A stretch of 35,757 nucleotides of DNA from Capnocytophaga sp. (GCA_030538675.1 JAUNTM010000016.1:1-35757), one strand, 5' to 3'. Counted from the stretch's first letter, positions 6,433 through 15,530 are shown. The notes: generated by a model from the sequence alone, not told the origin. Program-made: numbers and translations.

Positions 6433-8765
6433 AAATTAGTAGTTTTTTTGCCATACTTTTTGTTCCTTTCTTTTGTTGGGGACAGTTCAGCGTAAACGGA
6501 ACGCTGGTAAATCATGATAATATCCCGGTAGCCAATTGTCCGATAAAGCTTTTGCAAGCGGATAACGTGATGAAAACCGCAATTTCAGCCGATAACGGAG
6601 CGTTTGCATTTCAAGAAATTCCACAAGGCACGTACACCATTGAAATCATATCGGTTTTTTACGACACGTATACGCAACAGGTTTTGGTCAATTCCAATGT
6701 GTCATTGGGGACTATTTCTATCGCTGAAAGTGTTCAAGAACTCAAAGAAGTCGTGGTTTCTGCCCAAAAAAATCCTATCGTCCCGACAGCTACCGGCACA
6801 CTGATTGAGGTGGCAGGCTCTCGCTTGAGCAACCGCCCTGACATTTTTTCGATTTTGAATTACGCTCCGAGTATTTCGACTATCAACGGATTAAAAATCT
6901 TCGGGAGTGATGCTATTCTTGTCGTTTTTGACGGAAAGGAACTAAATCTAAGCAAAGACAAAATCGTATCGTTTTTAAGTTCAATTCCTATAAAAAGTAT
7001 CCGAAATATTGAAGTTGTGGACAAAGTAGGTGCTGATGTAGATGCTTCTAAAGCAGGAGTCATCAAAATAAATACCATCCAGCGGGCAGGTTGGAGCGGT
7101 TCTTTGATGCAGAGTGTTTTTCATCGTAAAGAATTTGGATATACAAGTGATGCAAGTTTGTTTTACGGCACTGAACATTTCCGTGTATTCGGAATGTTGT
7201 ATCACGGTCGTAGTAATTCTTTCATGGAAAATACGGCTAATCAATCGCTTAAAAATCAAAATCTTATCTATAATAGTTTCACAAACGCAAGTTTAAAACG
7301 GAAAGAAAATTTTTTCGATTTCGGTTTTGATTATTATCTGTCGGAAAATTCAGGTATAAGTTTTTTGTACATACTCGGTTACGATGCCGATGCCGACCAT
7401 AACCGTAATACCCCGTACGGATATTTTCAGAAATAATGCGTATGATTATCTGCTGACTTCAAGGCGTACTTTTGACCAAATAAGCAAAGACCATTCCTTC
7501 TCGTTAAATTTTAACAGCACTCTTGATACGCTGGACTCAAATGTTAAAATTTCATTTGACTTTATGAGCAAAAAGTTTGAAAATCCGTTACAGGAAGAAG
7601 ATATTCACCATCGTACCCTTGTCTCTACAAAATTGACCGAACAAAATTTATTTCAGACGGTTTTGTGTATGCGTTTGGAGCTTCTTGGAATAAAAAATAC
7701 GCCAATAAAAGACAATTTTCATTAGGTACCCGGCTTTCATTGGTTGATAATAAAGATTATTTTGACTATATCGACATTTTGGGAGGTCAGCGGATTAAAA
7801 ACACAAATTTTTCAAATGATTTTTTCCTAAAAGAATACATTTTGGCTGCTTTTTCCCGGTATAATTTTCCCGTTGGGAAAAAATCATCGGTAGCTTTGGG
7901 CGTTCGGTTGGAATATAATTACAATGATTTTACCAATACGCTGGTCAGTTATGACAATAACAACACCCGGTTACTATTCAACGCCCAATATAATACTACT
8001 TTATGGAATAAAAATTTTTACATTTCAGTAGCACAACGATTAAGCAGAGCGAATTATAATTTATTTAATCCTACGTACGTAATTACTTCTGCCACAACAG
8101 CTTATACAGGGAACGTAGATTTGAAGCCTACGGATTTTTATCAAATTCAGACTGGCTACAAAATAGGAAGGGTGGACGTAACTCTCTTGTACCGTTATTT
8201 TGAAAACAACATTTTATCAATCCCTTCCGATAGAAACGGCATATTGACCACGCGTCCTGAAAACATAGGCTATCAAAATAATTTTTATGTCGGTGCGTCC
8301 ACATTTTATAAAATTAACGATTGGTGGGAAGCAAATTTAAAACTCACGGGCGGTTATTTGGATTTTAAACTTCCCAGCGAAAGATTTGCTTCGGCATACG
8401 GATACGTTCAACTGTTCCAACGCGTTTATTTACCTTGGCAAGATATGGAAATAGGGATAGATTATTCCGGCACTTCGGGCTACCGCTGGATGTACACCCG
8501 TAATTATTATAACAATTCGCTGAATATGAGTTTGTTTTATCCGATTTCTAAATCGTTCAAATTGAATGTTTATGCGAATGATATTTTCAATACTTCGCGG
8601 TCAAAATCTGAGTACGATTATAATAACATATACAGTTATAATTATCACAAAGCACATACGCAAATATTTGGCGTGTCGCTCACGTATAGTTTTTATAAAG
8701 GTAAAGAAGTAGATGACAACACAAGGAACAGCGGGCTTGAAGGAGAAAAAAGCAGATTGAGATAA
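6429..8765 (+). pseudogene. TonB-receptor-like outer-membrane protein, two frameshifts
   Basis: The first part (6429-7436) has a signal peptide (about residues 1-19, ending CWGQ), a carboxypeptidase-regulatory-like beta-sandwich (about 20-105), a plug-like domain (about 108-235) and the start of a barrel. It stops at TAA just after GYFQK. The barrel continues in the +1 frame (about 7430-7650: NNAYDYLLTSRRTFDQ...) and then returns to the first frame (SDGFVYAFGASWNKK...) to a TAA at 8765. One extra A at about 7431-7433 and one lost base at about 7640-7652 explain both shifts; corrected length is about 778 residues. It resembles the outer-membrane beta-barrel family 3 receptors that often accompany peptide exporters in Bacteroidota. 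Its TAA overlaps the next ATG (TAATG). Confidence 0.8.
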
Positions 8766-9145
8766 TGAAAATTTTCCCTCAATTAGATGAGATGGATTGC
8801 GGTCCTGCATGTCTGGCAATGATAACCTACTATTATGGAAAAAAATATAGTGTTGCTTTCCTGAGAAACCGTTGCTTTTTGACCAGAGAAGGGGTCTCAT
8901 TACTTGATATTTCTGAGGTTGCCTCCGAATTGGGATTTAAGACAATTTATGACCGATTACAATCTTTTTTCAAAGGGAAAACGGTTATTGTCATAGCCCA
9001 CCGTCTGTCTACAGTAAAAAATGCCGATAAGATAATTGTATTAAAGGAGGGGGGAATTATAGAACAAGGATCCCATAATGAATTAGTCTCCCAAAAAAAA
9101 GAATATTATAGTTTAATCAAAAATCAGTTAGAATTAGGACAATAA
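8765..9145 (+). pseudogene. C39-peptidase ABC exporter, internally deleted
   Basis: The 126-residue frame fuses two distant parts of a peptidase-containing ABC transporter. Residues 1-60 are the start of a C39 peptidase (QLDEMDCGPACLAMI with catalytic Cys12). Residues from about 61 are the end of the nucleotide-binding domain (DRLQSFFKGKTVIVIAHRLSTV, the H-loop, then ADKIIVLKEGGIIEQG). The peptidase His/Asp, all membrane helices, Walker A, signature and Walker B are gone. Full-length members have about 720 residues, so roughly 600 codons were lost, in frame. Family members cleave double-glycine leaders and export bacteriocin-like peptides. The start overlaps the stop of the receptor-like gene, so the two formed an operon. 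It cannot transport or cleave. Confidence 0.9.
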
Positions 9146-9184
9146 AAAAAGGGCAACTCAAGAAACTTGAACAGCCCTTTTTCT
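9146..9184 (+). terminator. Intrinsic terminator of the receptor/exporter locus
   Basis: AAAAAGGGC pairs with GCCCTTTTT, with an inner CTCAAG/CTTGA pairing, directly after the stop codon of the exporter remnant. Confidence 0.8.
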
Positions 9185-9247
9185 CGATAATTAATTACTT
9201 TTTTTAACCTACAACGCTTATTTAAAAAACGGTACAGTCTTCAATTA

Positions 9248-9865
9248 TTAGAAAATAAATCCTAATCCTATGGAAAATACCGAGTTTTTGAAATCGTTTT
9301 TGTCGCCTATACTGATGTTGTTCCAAGAATCATTGTCTTTGTCAAATGTATTGGTTAATCCGTGCGTATAACGTGCGTCAACAAAAAGTCCGCCGGCGGT
9401 TTTGAACATCGCTCCGATCCCAAGCCCGACATCAAATTTGGCAAACGAATCTTTACCCAAATCCGTTGTCGTGCCACTGCCCAAATCGGTTTTCCATTCG
9501 GGGTCTCCTATCAAAAAACCAAATTGCGGCCCTGCCAAAACACTAAAACTATCACCGAGCTTCACTTTTGCCATCACCGGGACGTTCAGATAGTCCATAT
9601 TCAGCGTGTTTTCCACTGTAAGGATTTTGGCTTTTGCTCCCTGCCGCGAATAAATGACTTCCGGCTGTATCGCAAAAAAATCGGTTAATGACAGCTCTAC
9701 TAACGCTCCTACATAGAAACCGCTGTTTGCCTTAAAATCCAAATCCGTAGGCGTATCGCCACTCAAATTGGCGTGGTTGTACCCCGCTTTTACTCCAAAA
9801 CTCTGTGCGCTGGCACTCCATACTCCGGCAACCGCTATGGCTGCAACTAAAATAATTTTTTTCAT
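9248..9865 (-). CDS. Outer-membrane beta-barrel protein (PorT/OMP_b-brl_2 type)
   Basis: This 205-residue protein has a classic signal peptide (MKKIILVAAIAVAGVWSASAQ, cleaved after about residue 21). Alternating hydrophobic strands follow (SFGVKAGYNHANLSG, GFYVGALVELSLTDFFAIQP, VPVMAKVKLGDSFSVLAG), closing in an aromatic C-terminal strand (SIGLGFIF). This is the pattern of small eight-stranded porin-family proteins of Bacteroidota (PF13568-like). It would reside in the outer membrane; its ligand or role is unknown. It converges with the exporter remnant and stands alone on the minus strand. A single candidate -7 box lies about 40 bases before its start. Confidence 0.85.
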   Translation of the reverse strand: MKKIILVAAIAVAGVWSASAQSFGVKAGYNHANLSGDTPTDLDFKANSGFYVGALVELSLTDFFAIQPEVIYSRQGAKAKILTVENTLNMDYLNVPVMAKVKLGDSFSVLAGPQFGFLIGDPEWKTDLGSGTTTDLGKDSFAKFDVGLGIGAMFKTAGGLFVDARYTHGLTNTFDKDNDSWNNISIGDKNDFKNSVFSIGLGFIF

Positions 9866-9903
9866 TGTTTTTATGTTTTATGATTATTACAGCCGCAATA
9901 TAG

Positions 9904-9911
9904 CAAAAATA
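9904..9911 (-). promoter_or_regulatory. Candidate -7 box (TATTTTTG) for the barrel gene
   Basis: The minus-strand TATTTTTG fits TAnnTTTG and lies 39 bases upstream of the ATG. No convincing -33 TTG at the right spacing. Confidence 0.35.
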
Positions 9912-10075
9912 ATGACACCAGCCAAATTTTTATACGAAAAAACAAATGAATCATGCCGTTTTACAAGGTTAGAACAAAAAGCATCATCCTCATTTTCAGT
10001 AAATTATATTTTTTGAAAAAAATATTTTTTCATTTTCAATATTTTTTCAAAAAACAGCATTCTCACATAAAAAAA

Positions 10076-10465
10076 TCAATGCGAGGCTCCCAATATGATA
10101 CTCAGTGCCATCACACCGAGTACCGCTGCCGTAATTACTACGTACAAATAATCTTTTTCCAACAGAAAACCGACCAAAGCGAATAGCAACCGCAACACAG
10201 GCGTAAAGAGCATTATCATAATTCCTAAAATAATAACAGACACGCTTTTGCCCTGCTTGAGGTCATTGTAGAATACCATAAAGTAATTTTCGTTTTCTTT
10301 TGTGATGTGAAAAAGTTCGCCATCAACAAACAAATCTTGACGGACCAGCGCCAATAGGATGCCGATAATTACAATTGTTACTGACAAATATACGCCGATA
10401 CGCAAAAGGTTCCCTATATATGTGCTGAGCTTGTCAACGTGCGGATGTGTTGTTGTGTTCATCAT
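10076..10465 (-). CDS. DUF1634 membrane protein
   Basis: This 129-residue protein has three predicted membrane helices: about residues 20-42 (LLRIGVYLSVTIVIIGILLA), 75-97 (VSVIILGIMIMLFTPVLRLL) and 107-126 (YLYVVITAAVLGVMALSIIL). The order and the pairing with a TauE/SafE exporter match DUF1634, a family regularly encoded next to such exporters. Its start overlaps the exporter stop by four bases (ATGA), so the two proteins are translationally coupled and probably form one membrane unit. The accessory role is inference; no catalytic residues are visible. Confidence 0.85.
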   Translation of the reverse strand: MMNTTTHPHVDKLSTYIGNLLRIGVYLSVTIVIIGILLALVRQDLFVDGELFHITKENENYFMVFYNDLKQGKSVSVIILGIMIMLFTPVLRLLFALVGFLLEKDYLYVVITAAVLGVMALSIILGASH

Positions 10466-11292
10466 TTCAAATAATTGGTTATTCCGTTGTAAATCATATA
10501 AATAGAAACCGCCGAAACGACAACAGCAAAAAGCACTTTGAGCGATTGTGTTTTGGCTTTCATGAAAATTTTCGTTCCGGCAAACGAGCCGATAACCACG
10601 CCAAGCAATACAGGGGCTGCGAGTTCAGGAATAATATGCCCGCGTTGGAAATAGATAAGCGAACTGGTGGCTGCCGTTACGCCAATCATAAAATTGCTCG
10701 TGGTGGTCGATACTTTAAAAGGAAGTTTCATGATATTGTCCATTGCCAATACCTTGAATGCTCCGCCTCCGATACCAAGCAATCCTGAAAGCATTCCCGC
10801 CACGCCCATCATCCCGAAACCGCCCATCACGTTGCTTGCCGCATAGCTCACTTCCTCTCCCCTATCGGGATACGAACCGTAGAGTTTGAGTTTGTCTGCC
10901 AGCGAACCTTCCGTACGTTGGGTTTTATGATTAGGCTTGGTACGAGTGTTGATGACTACCGTAACGAGCAGTATCAACCCGAAAATAATCCCGAGAATAG
11001 AGCCCGGCAATAATCCGGCAAGCATCGCTCCGGCGATAGCTCCCAAAGTAGTCGAAACTTCGAGGAAAATCCCTACGCGCATATTGGTAAATCCTTCTTT
11101 GACATATGCCGAAGCCGCTCCGGTAGACGTTCCAATGATGCAGATAAGCGATGCCCCCACCGCATAATGTATCGGTACGCCGAAACCAATAGTGAGCAAC
11201 GGCACAATAATAACACCACCACCGAGCCCCGTAAGAGCTCCGAGCATTCCTGCAGAAATAGCGGCTACGAATAAAATAAGAAAATCGGTCAT
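10462..11292 (-). CDS. TauE/SafE family anion exporter
   Basis: The 276-residue protein has about eight membrane helices in two repeated halves. Each half carries the family glycine motif: GALTGLGGGVIIVPLL at about 18-33 and GMLSGLLGIGGGAFKVLAM at about 160-180. TauE/SafE (formerly DUF81) proteins move sulfite, sulfoacetate or related organic anions across the inner membrane; the substrate here is not determined. It is followed by DUF1634 with a four-base overlap. Upstream a strong terminator separates it from the DUF937 gene, so it probably has its own promoter in the roughly 60-bp gap. Position near serA/serC suggests a sulfur-linked substrate, but that is speculation. Confidence 0.9.
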   Translation of the reverse strand: MTDFLILFVAAISAGMLGALTGLGGGVIIVPLLTIGFGVPIHYAVGASLICIIGTSTGAASAYVKEGFTNMRVGIFLEVSTTLGAIAGAMLAGLLPGSILGIIFGLILLVTVVINTRTKPNHKTQRTEGSLADKLKLYGSYPDRGEEVSYAASNVMGGFGMMGVAGMLSGLLGIGGGAFKVLAMDNIMKLPFKVSTTTSNFMIGVTAATSSLIYFQRGHIIPELAAPVLLGVVIGSFAGTKIFMKAKTQSLKVLFAVVVSAVSIYMIYNGITNYLK

Positions 11293-11349
11293 TTTTGAGA
11301 GAGGGGTTAGGAGTTAGAAGATAGGTTTTAGGAGGGTAATAAAAATCAA

Positions 11350-11383
11350 AAAAAACCGAAACAATTATAGCTGCTTCGGTTTT
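11350..11383 (-). terminator. Intrinsic terminator after DUF937 gene
   Basis: Minus reading: AAAACCGAA pairs with TTCGGTTTT, followed by a run of eight T, beginning about 18 bases past the DUF937 stop. Confidence 0.85.
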
Positions 11384-11400
11384 ATTGATTTTTTATACGA

Positions 11401-12045
11401 TTATTTTCCTCCAAAAAGTCCGCCGAGCAAGCCGCCCAATCCGCCTTTTTTCTGTGTGCTGTTACCGCCTCCGAGTACAAGCCCGGCTACATCGTCAAGA
11501 ATGCTGCCGTCGCCGTTCGAATCAAGTAGTGACGTAAGCATGCTTCCACCTTGGTTGCTTCCTAAGGTGCTGTTGAGCAATGAGCCCAATCCGCTTGAAT
11601 TGCTTACTTTGTTTGAAGTTACCTGCTTCCCGAGATAGCTCATCAATATAGGCGCTAATACGGCCAGGATTTTAGTTACATTGGCTGATGACACTCCCGT
11701 TTTGTTACTGATGGCATTTGATACAGTACTCGTGTTGCTGCCCCCGAGCAGATGTCCTAAGATACCTACACCGTCGGTAGTAACAGCACTGTTGACACCG
11801 CCACTGAAGAGCCCTCCCAAGTTGTCCAGCAAGCTACCGTCGTGTTTGCTACTTTGCAATGCACTAAGTAGGCCTGCAGCACCTTGGCTGTCCGAACTGT
11901 TTTTCTGCATAGCTCCCATCAATAATGGTAACGCCATGTTGATAACCGATGAAGCCTGTGATTGGGAAATGCCCGTTTCACCGCTTACTCCTTGGATAAT
12001 TTGTTGGACGTTTTTGTTGCCCAAAAGATCTAAAATTCCTGCCAT
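11401..12045 (-). CDS. DUF937 (YidB-like) protein
   Basis: The 214-residue protein starts MAGILDLLGNKNVQQIIQGV, with repeated helical units containing GGLLGGLF, LLSALQSS and ILAVLAPILMSYLGKQV, and ends in a glycine-rich tail (KKGGLGGLLGGLFGGK). This composition and the alternation of short helices with Gly/Ser loops match DUF937, found singly in many Gram-negative genomes and of unknown role. SNGDGSILDDVAG at about 176-188 looks like a calcium-binding loop or dockerin-like turn, but only one copy is present. No signal peptide is seen. It begins 26 bases after the serA stop on the same strand and probably shares its transcript. Confidence 0.8.
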   Translation of the reverse strand: MAGILDLLGNKNVQQIIQGVSGETGISQSQASSVINMALPLLMGAMQKNSSDSQGAAGLLSALQSSKHDGSLLDNLGGLFSGGVNSAVTTDGVGILGHLLGGSNTSTVSNAISNKTGVSSANVTKILAVLAPILMSYLGKQVTSNKVSNSSGLGSLLNSTLGSNQGGSMLTSLLDSNGDGSILDDVAGLVLGGGNSTQKKGGLGGLLGGLFGGK

Positions 12046-12071
12046 TTTTTTTAGGTTTTAATTAATTTTTA

Positions 12072-13022
12072 TTATTTTAAAAGATTGCTGATTTGCGTAG
12101 CCAATTCTGTACCAATTCTATCCTGAGCCTCATCAGTTGCCGCACCAATATGCGGCGTTAACGAAACTTTAGGATGCATCAACACGCGGACAGAAGGTGT
12201 GGGTTCGTTTTCAAACACGTCCAATCCTGCAAAAGCAAGTTTTCCGCTATCGAGAGCCTCCACTAGCGCCTCTTCATTTATCACACCTCCTCGTGCAAGA
12301 TTGATGATGCCGACCCCGTTTTTCATCAAATCAAATTCTTTCTGTGCGATAGCATATTCTCCCTGTGCGGGAACATGCAATGTGATAAAATCGGACTTTG
12401 AAAGCACTTCGCCTTTTTCCAGTGTTTTTATTTCAAAATCAAGTGTCTGTCCGTCAAAAAACGACAATTGTATCGTTGCTTTTTCCACAAACGGGTCGCA
12501 AGCTACCACATTCATTCCCAAGCCAATCGCCATTCGGGCAACTGCCTGACCAATACGTCCAAAACCGATAACTCCGAGCGTTTTGCCACGCAATTCGGCA
12601 CCTTTGGCGTAGGCTTTTTTGAGTTGGTCAAAATGGGTTTCGCCTTCGAGGGGCATATTGCGGTTGGCATCGTGCAAAAATCGAACGCCCGTAAAAAGAT
12701 GGGCAAAAACGAGTTCTGCCACCGAATTGGCAGAGGATGCAGGTGTGTTTATCACGTGAAGTCCTTTCTCTCTGGCATACGCTACATCAATATTGTCCAT
12801 ACCAACGCCACCGCGCCCGATGAGCCTGAGTGTCGGGCAAGCATCAATAAGTTCTTTGCGAGCCGTGGTTGCCGAACGCACGAGCAAGGCACTGATTTGG
12901 TGTTCGTTAATGAAGTTTGCCAACTGATTTTGGGCAACTTTGGTAGTGATGACTTCAAATCCGTCATTTTCCAACTGTTGTTTTCCTTTGTCGGAAATGC
13001 CGTCGTTTGCAAGTATTTTCAT
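12072..13022 (-). CDS. serA: D-3-phosphoglycerate dehydrogenase
   Basis: This 316-residue D-2-hydroxyacid dehydrogenase oxidises 3-phosphoglycerate with NAD+ in the first step of serine synthesis. The Rossmann motif GVIGFGRIGQA spans 150-160. The catalytic triad is visible as Arg244 (NLARGGVINE), Glu273 (ENEP) and His291 (TPHIGAAT). GRGGVGMDNID at 69-79 is the usual family segment. It has no C-terminal ACT or intervening domain, so it is the short type without serine feedback control through ACT. serC lies 182 bp upstream on the same strand, which strongly supports a serine-pathway role over other hydroxyacid substrates. The ATG overlaps the stop of a small relic frame. Confidence 0.93.
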   Translation of the reverse strand: MKILANDGISDKGKQQLENDGFEVITTKVAQNQLANFINEHQISALLVRSATTARKELIDACPTLRLIGRGGVGMDNIDVAYAREKGLHVINTPASSANSVAELVFAHLFTGVRFLHDANRNMPLEGETHFDQLKKAYAKGAELRGKTLGVIGFGRIGQAVARMAIGLGMNVVACDPFVEKATIQLSFFDGQTLDFEIKTLEKGEVLSKSDFITLHVPAQGEYAIAQKEFDLMKNGVGIINLARGGVINEEALVEALDSGKLAFAGLDVFENEPTPSVRVLMHPKVSLTPHIGAATDEAQDRIGTELATQISNLLK

Positions 13023-13096
13023 AGATAGGTAATTTCTTTCTTATCGGGGAATTTTTTTACTATTTCTATCGCTGCTTTGTAAAAAGATTGGTATTC
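13019..13096 (-). pseudogene. C-terminal scrap of an unknown gene overlapping serA start
   Basis: The minus frame reads EYQSFYKAAIEIVKKFPDKK and then EITYL before a TGA that overlaps the serA ATG in an ATGA junction. The 25 residues have protein-like composition unlike the AT-rich noise upstream, where a TAG precedes them. I read it as the tail of a gene once coupled to serA, now truncated. I do not recognise the family, and chance cannot be excluded. Confidence 0.3.
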
Positions 13097-13169
13097 CTAT
13101 TACAAAAACGCAAGTTGTTATTTAAAATATATACTGTCTTCATAATTCAATCTTTTTTATAAAAATGAC

Positions 13170-13186
13170 ACCTTTGTGCAAAGGTA
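13170..13186 (-). promoter_or_regulatory. Candidate serA -7 box inside a palindrome
   Basis: ACCTTTGTGCAAAGGT (13170-13185) is an inverted repeat with 7-base arms. On the minus strand it contains TACCTTTG (13186-13179), a match to TAnnTTTG. It could be the serA promoter core overlapped by an operator. The -33 side falls at the end of serC and shows no TTG, so the call is tentative. Confidence 0.4.
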
Positions 13187-13204
13187 ATTATTTTTTTTTG
13201 AAAA

Positions 13205-14269
13205 TTAGGCTTTTTGCTCCAATTCTTTTAGTGCGTCCACAAGCACTTGCACGCTTTCAACCGGCATTGCGTTGTAAATAGAAGCCCGGTAGCCCCCCAC
13301 GCTGCGGTGTCCTTTCACGCCGCTGATACCGGCTTCTTTGCATAGGTTGTCAAAAAGCGTTTTGTGTGCTTGTTCGTCCACGAGGTTAAAAACAACGTTC
13401 ATCAGCGAGCGGTCTTGCGTATCGGCGTAACCTTTTACGAGCGGATTGCGGTCAATCTCGGCATAGAGCAAATCGGCTTTGGTTTTGTTGCGGGTTTCCA
13501 TACCTTGCAGTCCGCCGTTATTTTTTATCCATTGTAGTGTAAGCAAATTCGTGTAAACGGCAAACGTAGCAGGCGTGTTGAACATGCTTTCGTTGTCGAT
13601 TTGTACTTGATAATTCAAAATGGACGGAATGTGCCGTGATACTTTTCCTAAAATATCTTTTTTGACGATGACGAGCGTTGTCCCTGCCGAACCCAAATTC
13701 TTTTGAGCGCCTGCGTAAACAAGACCGAATTTGGAATACTCCCACTTCCGCGAAAAAATATCCGAACTCATATCGGCAATAAGCGGAATTTGCGTGTCGG
13801 GTACGGAGTGAAATTCCGTGCCGTAAATAGTATTATTGGTGGTGATATGCAAATAATCGGCATCGGCGGGAATGTGTATTTCTTTCGGGATGTTGCGGTA
13901 GCCGTTTTCTTTTGACGATGCGATAACATCCACATCCCCAAAGGCTTTGGCTTCTTTGATGGCTTTTGCCGACCACGTTCCGGTATCAACGTATGCCCCC
14001 TTGCGTTCCAAAAGATTGTACGCTACGGACAAGAATTGCGTACTCGCTCCGCCTTGCAAATAAAGGGTTTCATAGCTGTCGTCAAGCCCTGCCAATTCAA
14101 GAGCGAGTGAGCGCGCTTCGTCCATTACTTCAATAAATTCGGGGCTTCGGTGCGAAATCTCAAGGATTGACAAACCTGTGTTTTTAAAATCTATAACGGC
14201 TTCCGATGCTTTTCGGAAAACCTCTTGCGGCAGTATGGACGGGCCCGCGCTGAAATTATGTTTCTTCAT
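13205..14269 (-). CDS. serC: Phosphoserine aminotransferase
   Basis: The 354-residue class V aminotransferase transfers an amino group from glutamate to 3-phosphohydroxypyruvate, the second step of serine synthesis; the family also serves pyridoxal phosphate synthesis. It opens with KKHNFSAGPSILP (residues 2-14), the family signature. ISHRSPEF around Arg41 and LQGGASTQF (71-79) form the substrate and cofactor pocket, and the lysine that binds PLP is Lys190 in VYAGAQKNLGSAG. Length matches the usual 355-362. It precedes serA on the same strand, with a gap holding a candidate serA promoter. It follows the acyl-CoA reductase gene by 146 bases. Confidence 0.96.
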   Translation of the reverse strand: MKKHNFSAGPSILPQEVFRKASEAVIDFKNTGLSILEISHRSPEFIEVMDEARSLALELAGLDDSYETLYLQGGASTQFLSVAYNLLERKGAYVDTGTWSAKAIKEAKAFGDVDVIASSKENGYRNIPKEIHIPADADYLHITTNNTIYGTEFHSVPDTQIPLIADMSSDIFSRKWEYSKFGLVYAGAQKNLGSAGTTLVIVKKDILGKVSRHIPSILNYQVQIDNESMFNTPATFAVYTNLLTLQWIKNNGGLQGMETRNKTKADLLYAEIDRNPLVKGYADTQDRSLMNVVFNLVDEQAHKTLFDNLCKEAGISGVKGHRSVGGYRASIYNAMPVESVQVLVDALKELEQKA

Positions 14270-14415
14270 TTTGCTATATTGTTTAAAACCATCCGGGTAT
14301 TTTTATTTCAATCAACAAAAACATCCTCGTGAAATGACAGGAACTACACTATTTGAATTACAACCATTCAAATTAATTGCAAAAGTGATGATTATACTTC
14401 AGAAAATAAAAAATA

Positions 14416-15489
14416 TCAGTATGTTTTTTTATTCAAATTTGTTAAAAATGAAACAGTATCTACCCCATCGGCATACTCCCAAAGTTCGGGCTGCTGGGTT
14501 TTGCCAAACGGAATGTCATTTCCCGAAAAATCTTTCGCAACGATGCACTGAATATTTTCGGCATTGGCTCGGATTTTCGTTTGCAAATCCGACATGTTTT
14601 CGTAATATTCATAAAAAATCGTTGCGATAGGCGATGCGCCGCTTTCGTCTTCTTTGAGCATCAAGAACCCGTTCTCGAGTAATTGGCTGAGACTCATCAG
14701 GTACACAGCTTTATTGTAATCGTAATTGTTGGCGTATTTGGCGTTGTTGATAATTTCCCCGTAAGGGAAAATGGCATTGAAAAACAAATCAAAATCATAT
14801 CCGCAAGGCACAAAAAGTTTGGAAACGCTGCGGCAACCCAGCCCAAAATACCGGAAAATATCCTCCCCTAAGCCATACAATTCTTCTTTCGATTCGTTGC
14901 CCGTAAGCACGGCGAGCGAATGGCGGTTTTTGCGAATGATGTGCGGTTTTTGTCCGAAATAATACCCGAAATAGCGTGCCGTATTGTTGCTTCCTGTAGC
15001 GATGACGGCATCGAAATCGGTCATCCGTTCTTCCGTAAAAATATAATTCTCTTGCCACAGAGGCTCTACAAAAGCCAGATAATCTGCCAAAAACGGCAAT
15101 AATACCCTGTCATTAGAAGATAATTTGACCAACGCCCGATGTCCCGACACCAGTACGGACAGAAAGTCGTGCAGCCCTACCAGCGGAATATTGCCCGCCA
15201 TAATTACGGCCACCGTTTTCTTTTCGGAAGAAGAAAAATCGTACTCCGAAAGCCATTTCTCGATGTTTTTTTCGGTCAATGCCGATGCCCAGCTTTGGCA
15301 AGCAAATTGAAGATTATCGCTTGTAAACCAGCCGTTTTGCTGCTCCGCTTGGCGTAAAACCGAAATAAAATCATGAAATTTATTCTCGCCATCGGGTAGG
15401 CTCCGGTCGAGCAAGAAAGGCGTTTGCCCGAACTGCTGTAAGAATTTTCCGAGGGCTATAAGAGCGGCAACTTTCTGTTTTAAAAGCAT
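14416..15489 (-). CDS. LuxC-like acyl-CoA reductase
   Basis: The 357-residue protein belongs to the LuxC/acyl-CoA reductase branch (PF05893) of the aldehyde dehydrogenase superfamily. VAVIMAGNIPLVGLHDFL at 93-110, TGSNNTARYF at about 165-174, and the presumed catalytic Cys219 in RYFGLGCRSVSKLFVP support this. Family members reduce a fatty acyl-CoA or acyl-enzyme thioester to an aldehyde with NAD(P)H. There are no luxD/luxE partners, so bioluminescence is not implied. It is shorter than Vibrio LuxC (about 475), as is usual in Bacteroidota. It is divergent from a ferredoxin gene and followed by serC and serA, an arrangement I remember as conserved in Flavobacteriia. The physiological substrate is unknown. 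Confidence 0.85.
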   Translation of the reverse strand: MLLKQKVAALIALGKFLQQFGQTPFLLDRSLPDGENKFHDFISVLRQAEQQNGWFTSDNLQFACQSWASALTEKNIEKWLSEYDFSSSEKKTVAVIMAGNIPLVGLHDFLSVLVSGHRALVKLSSNDRVLLPFLADYLAFVEPLWQENYIFTEERMTDFDAVIATGSNNTARYFGYYFGQKPHIIRKNRHSLAVLTGNESKEELYGLGEDIFRYFGLGCRSVSKLFVPCGYDFDLFFNAIFPYGEIINNAKYANNYDYNKAVYLMSLSQLLENGFLMLKEDESGASPIATIFYEYYENMSDLQTKIRANAENIQCIVAKDFSGNDIPFGKTQQPELWEYADGVDTVSFLTNLNKKTY

Positions 15490-15493
15490 AAGG

Positions 15494-15525
15494 TTTGTTT
15501 ATGTGGTAAAAATGGAATAATTTTG
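15494..15525 (+). promoter_or_regulatory. Promoter of the ferredoxin gene
   Basis: TTTG (15494-15497), 20 bases, then TAATTTTG (15518-15525): a full consensus match. The predicted leader is about 165 nt long. The -7 box overlaps the right arm of an inverted repeat and lies three bases from the -7 box of the divergent promoter. Confidence 0.6.
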
Positions 15526-15530
15526 CCACA
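15502..15530. promoter_or_regulatory. Inverted repeat over divergent promoters (candidate operator)
   Basis: TGTGGTAAAA (15502-15511) and TTTTGCCACA (15521-15530) form an inverted repeat matched at 9 of 10 positions with a nine-base centre. It covers the ferredoxin -7 box and touches the acyl-CoA reductase -7 box. It could be a regulator site controlling both genes; no regulator gene is nearby. Confidence 0.45.
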
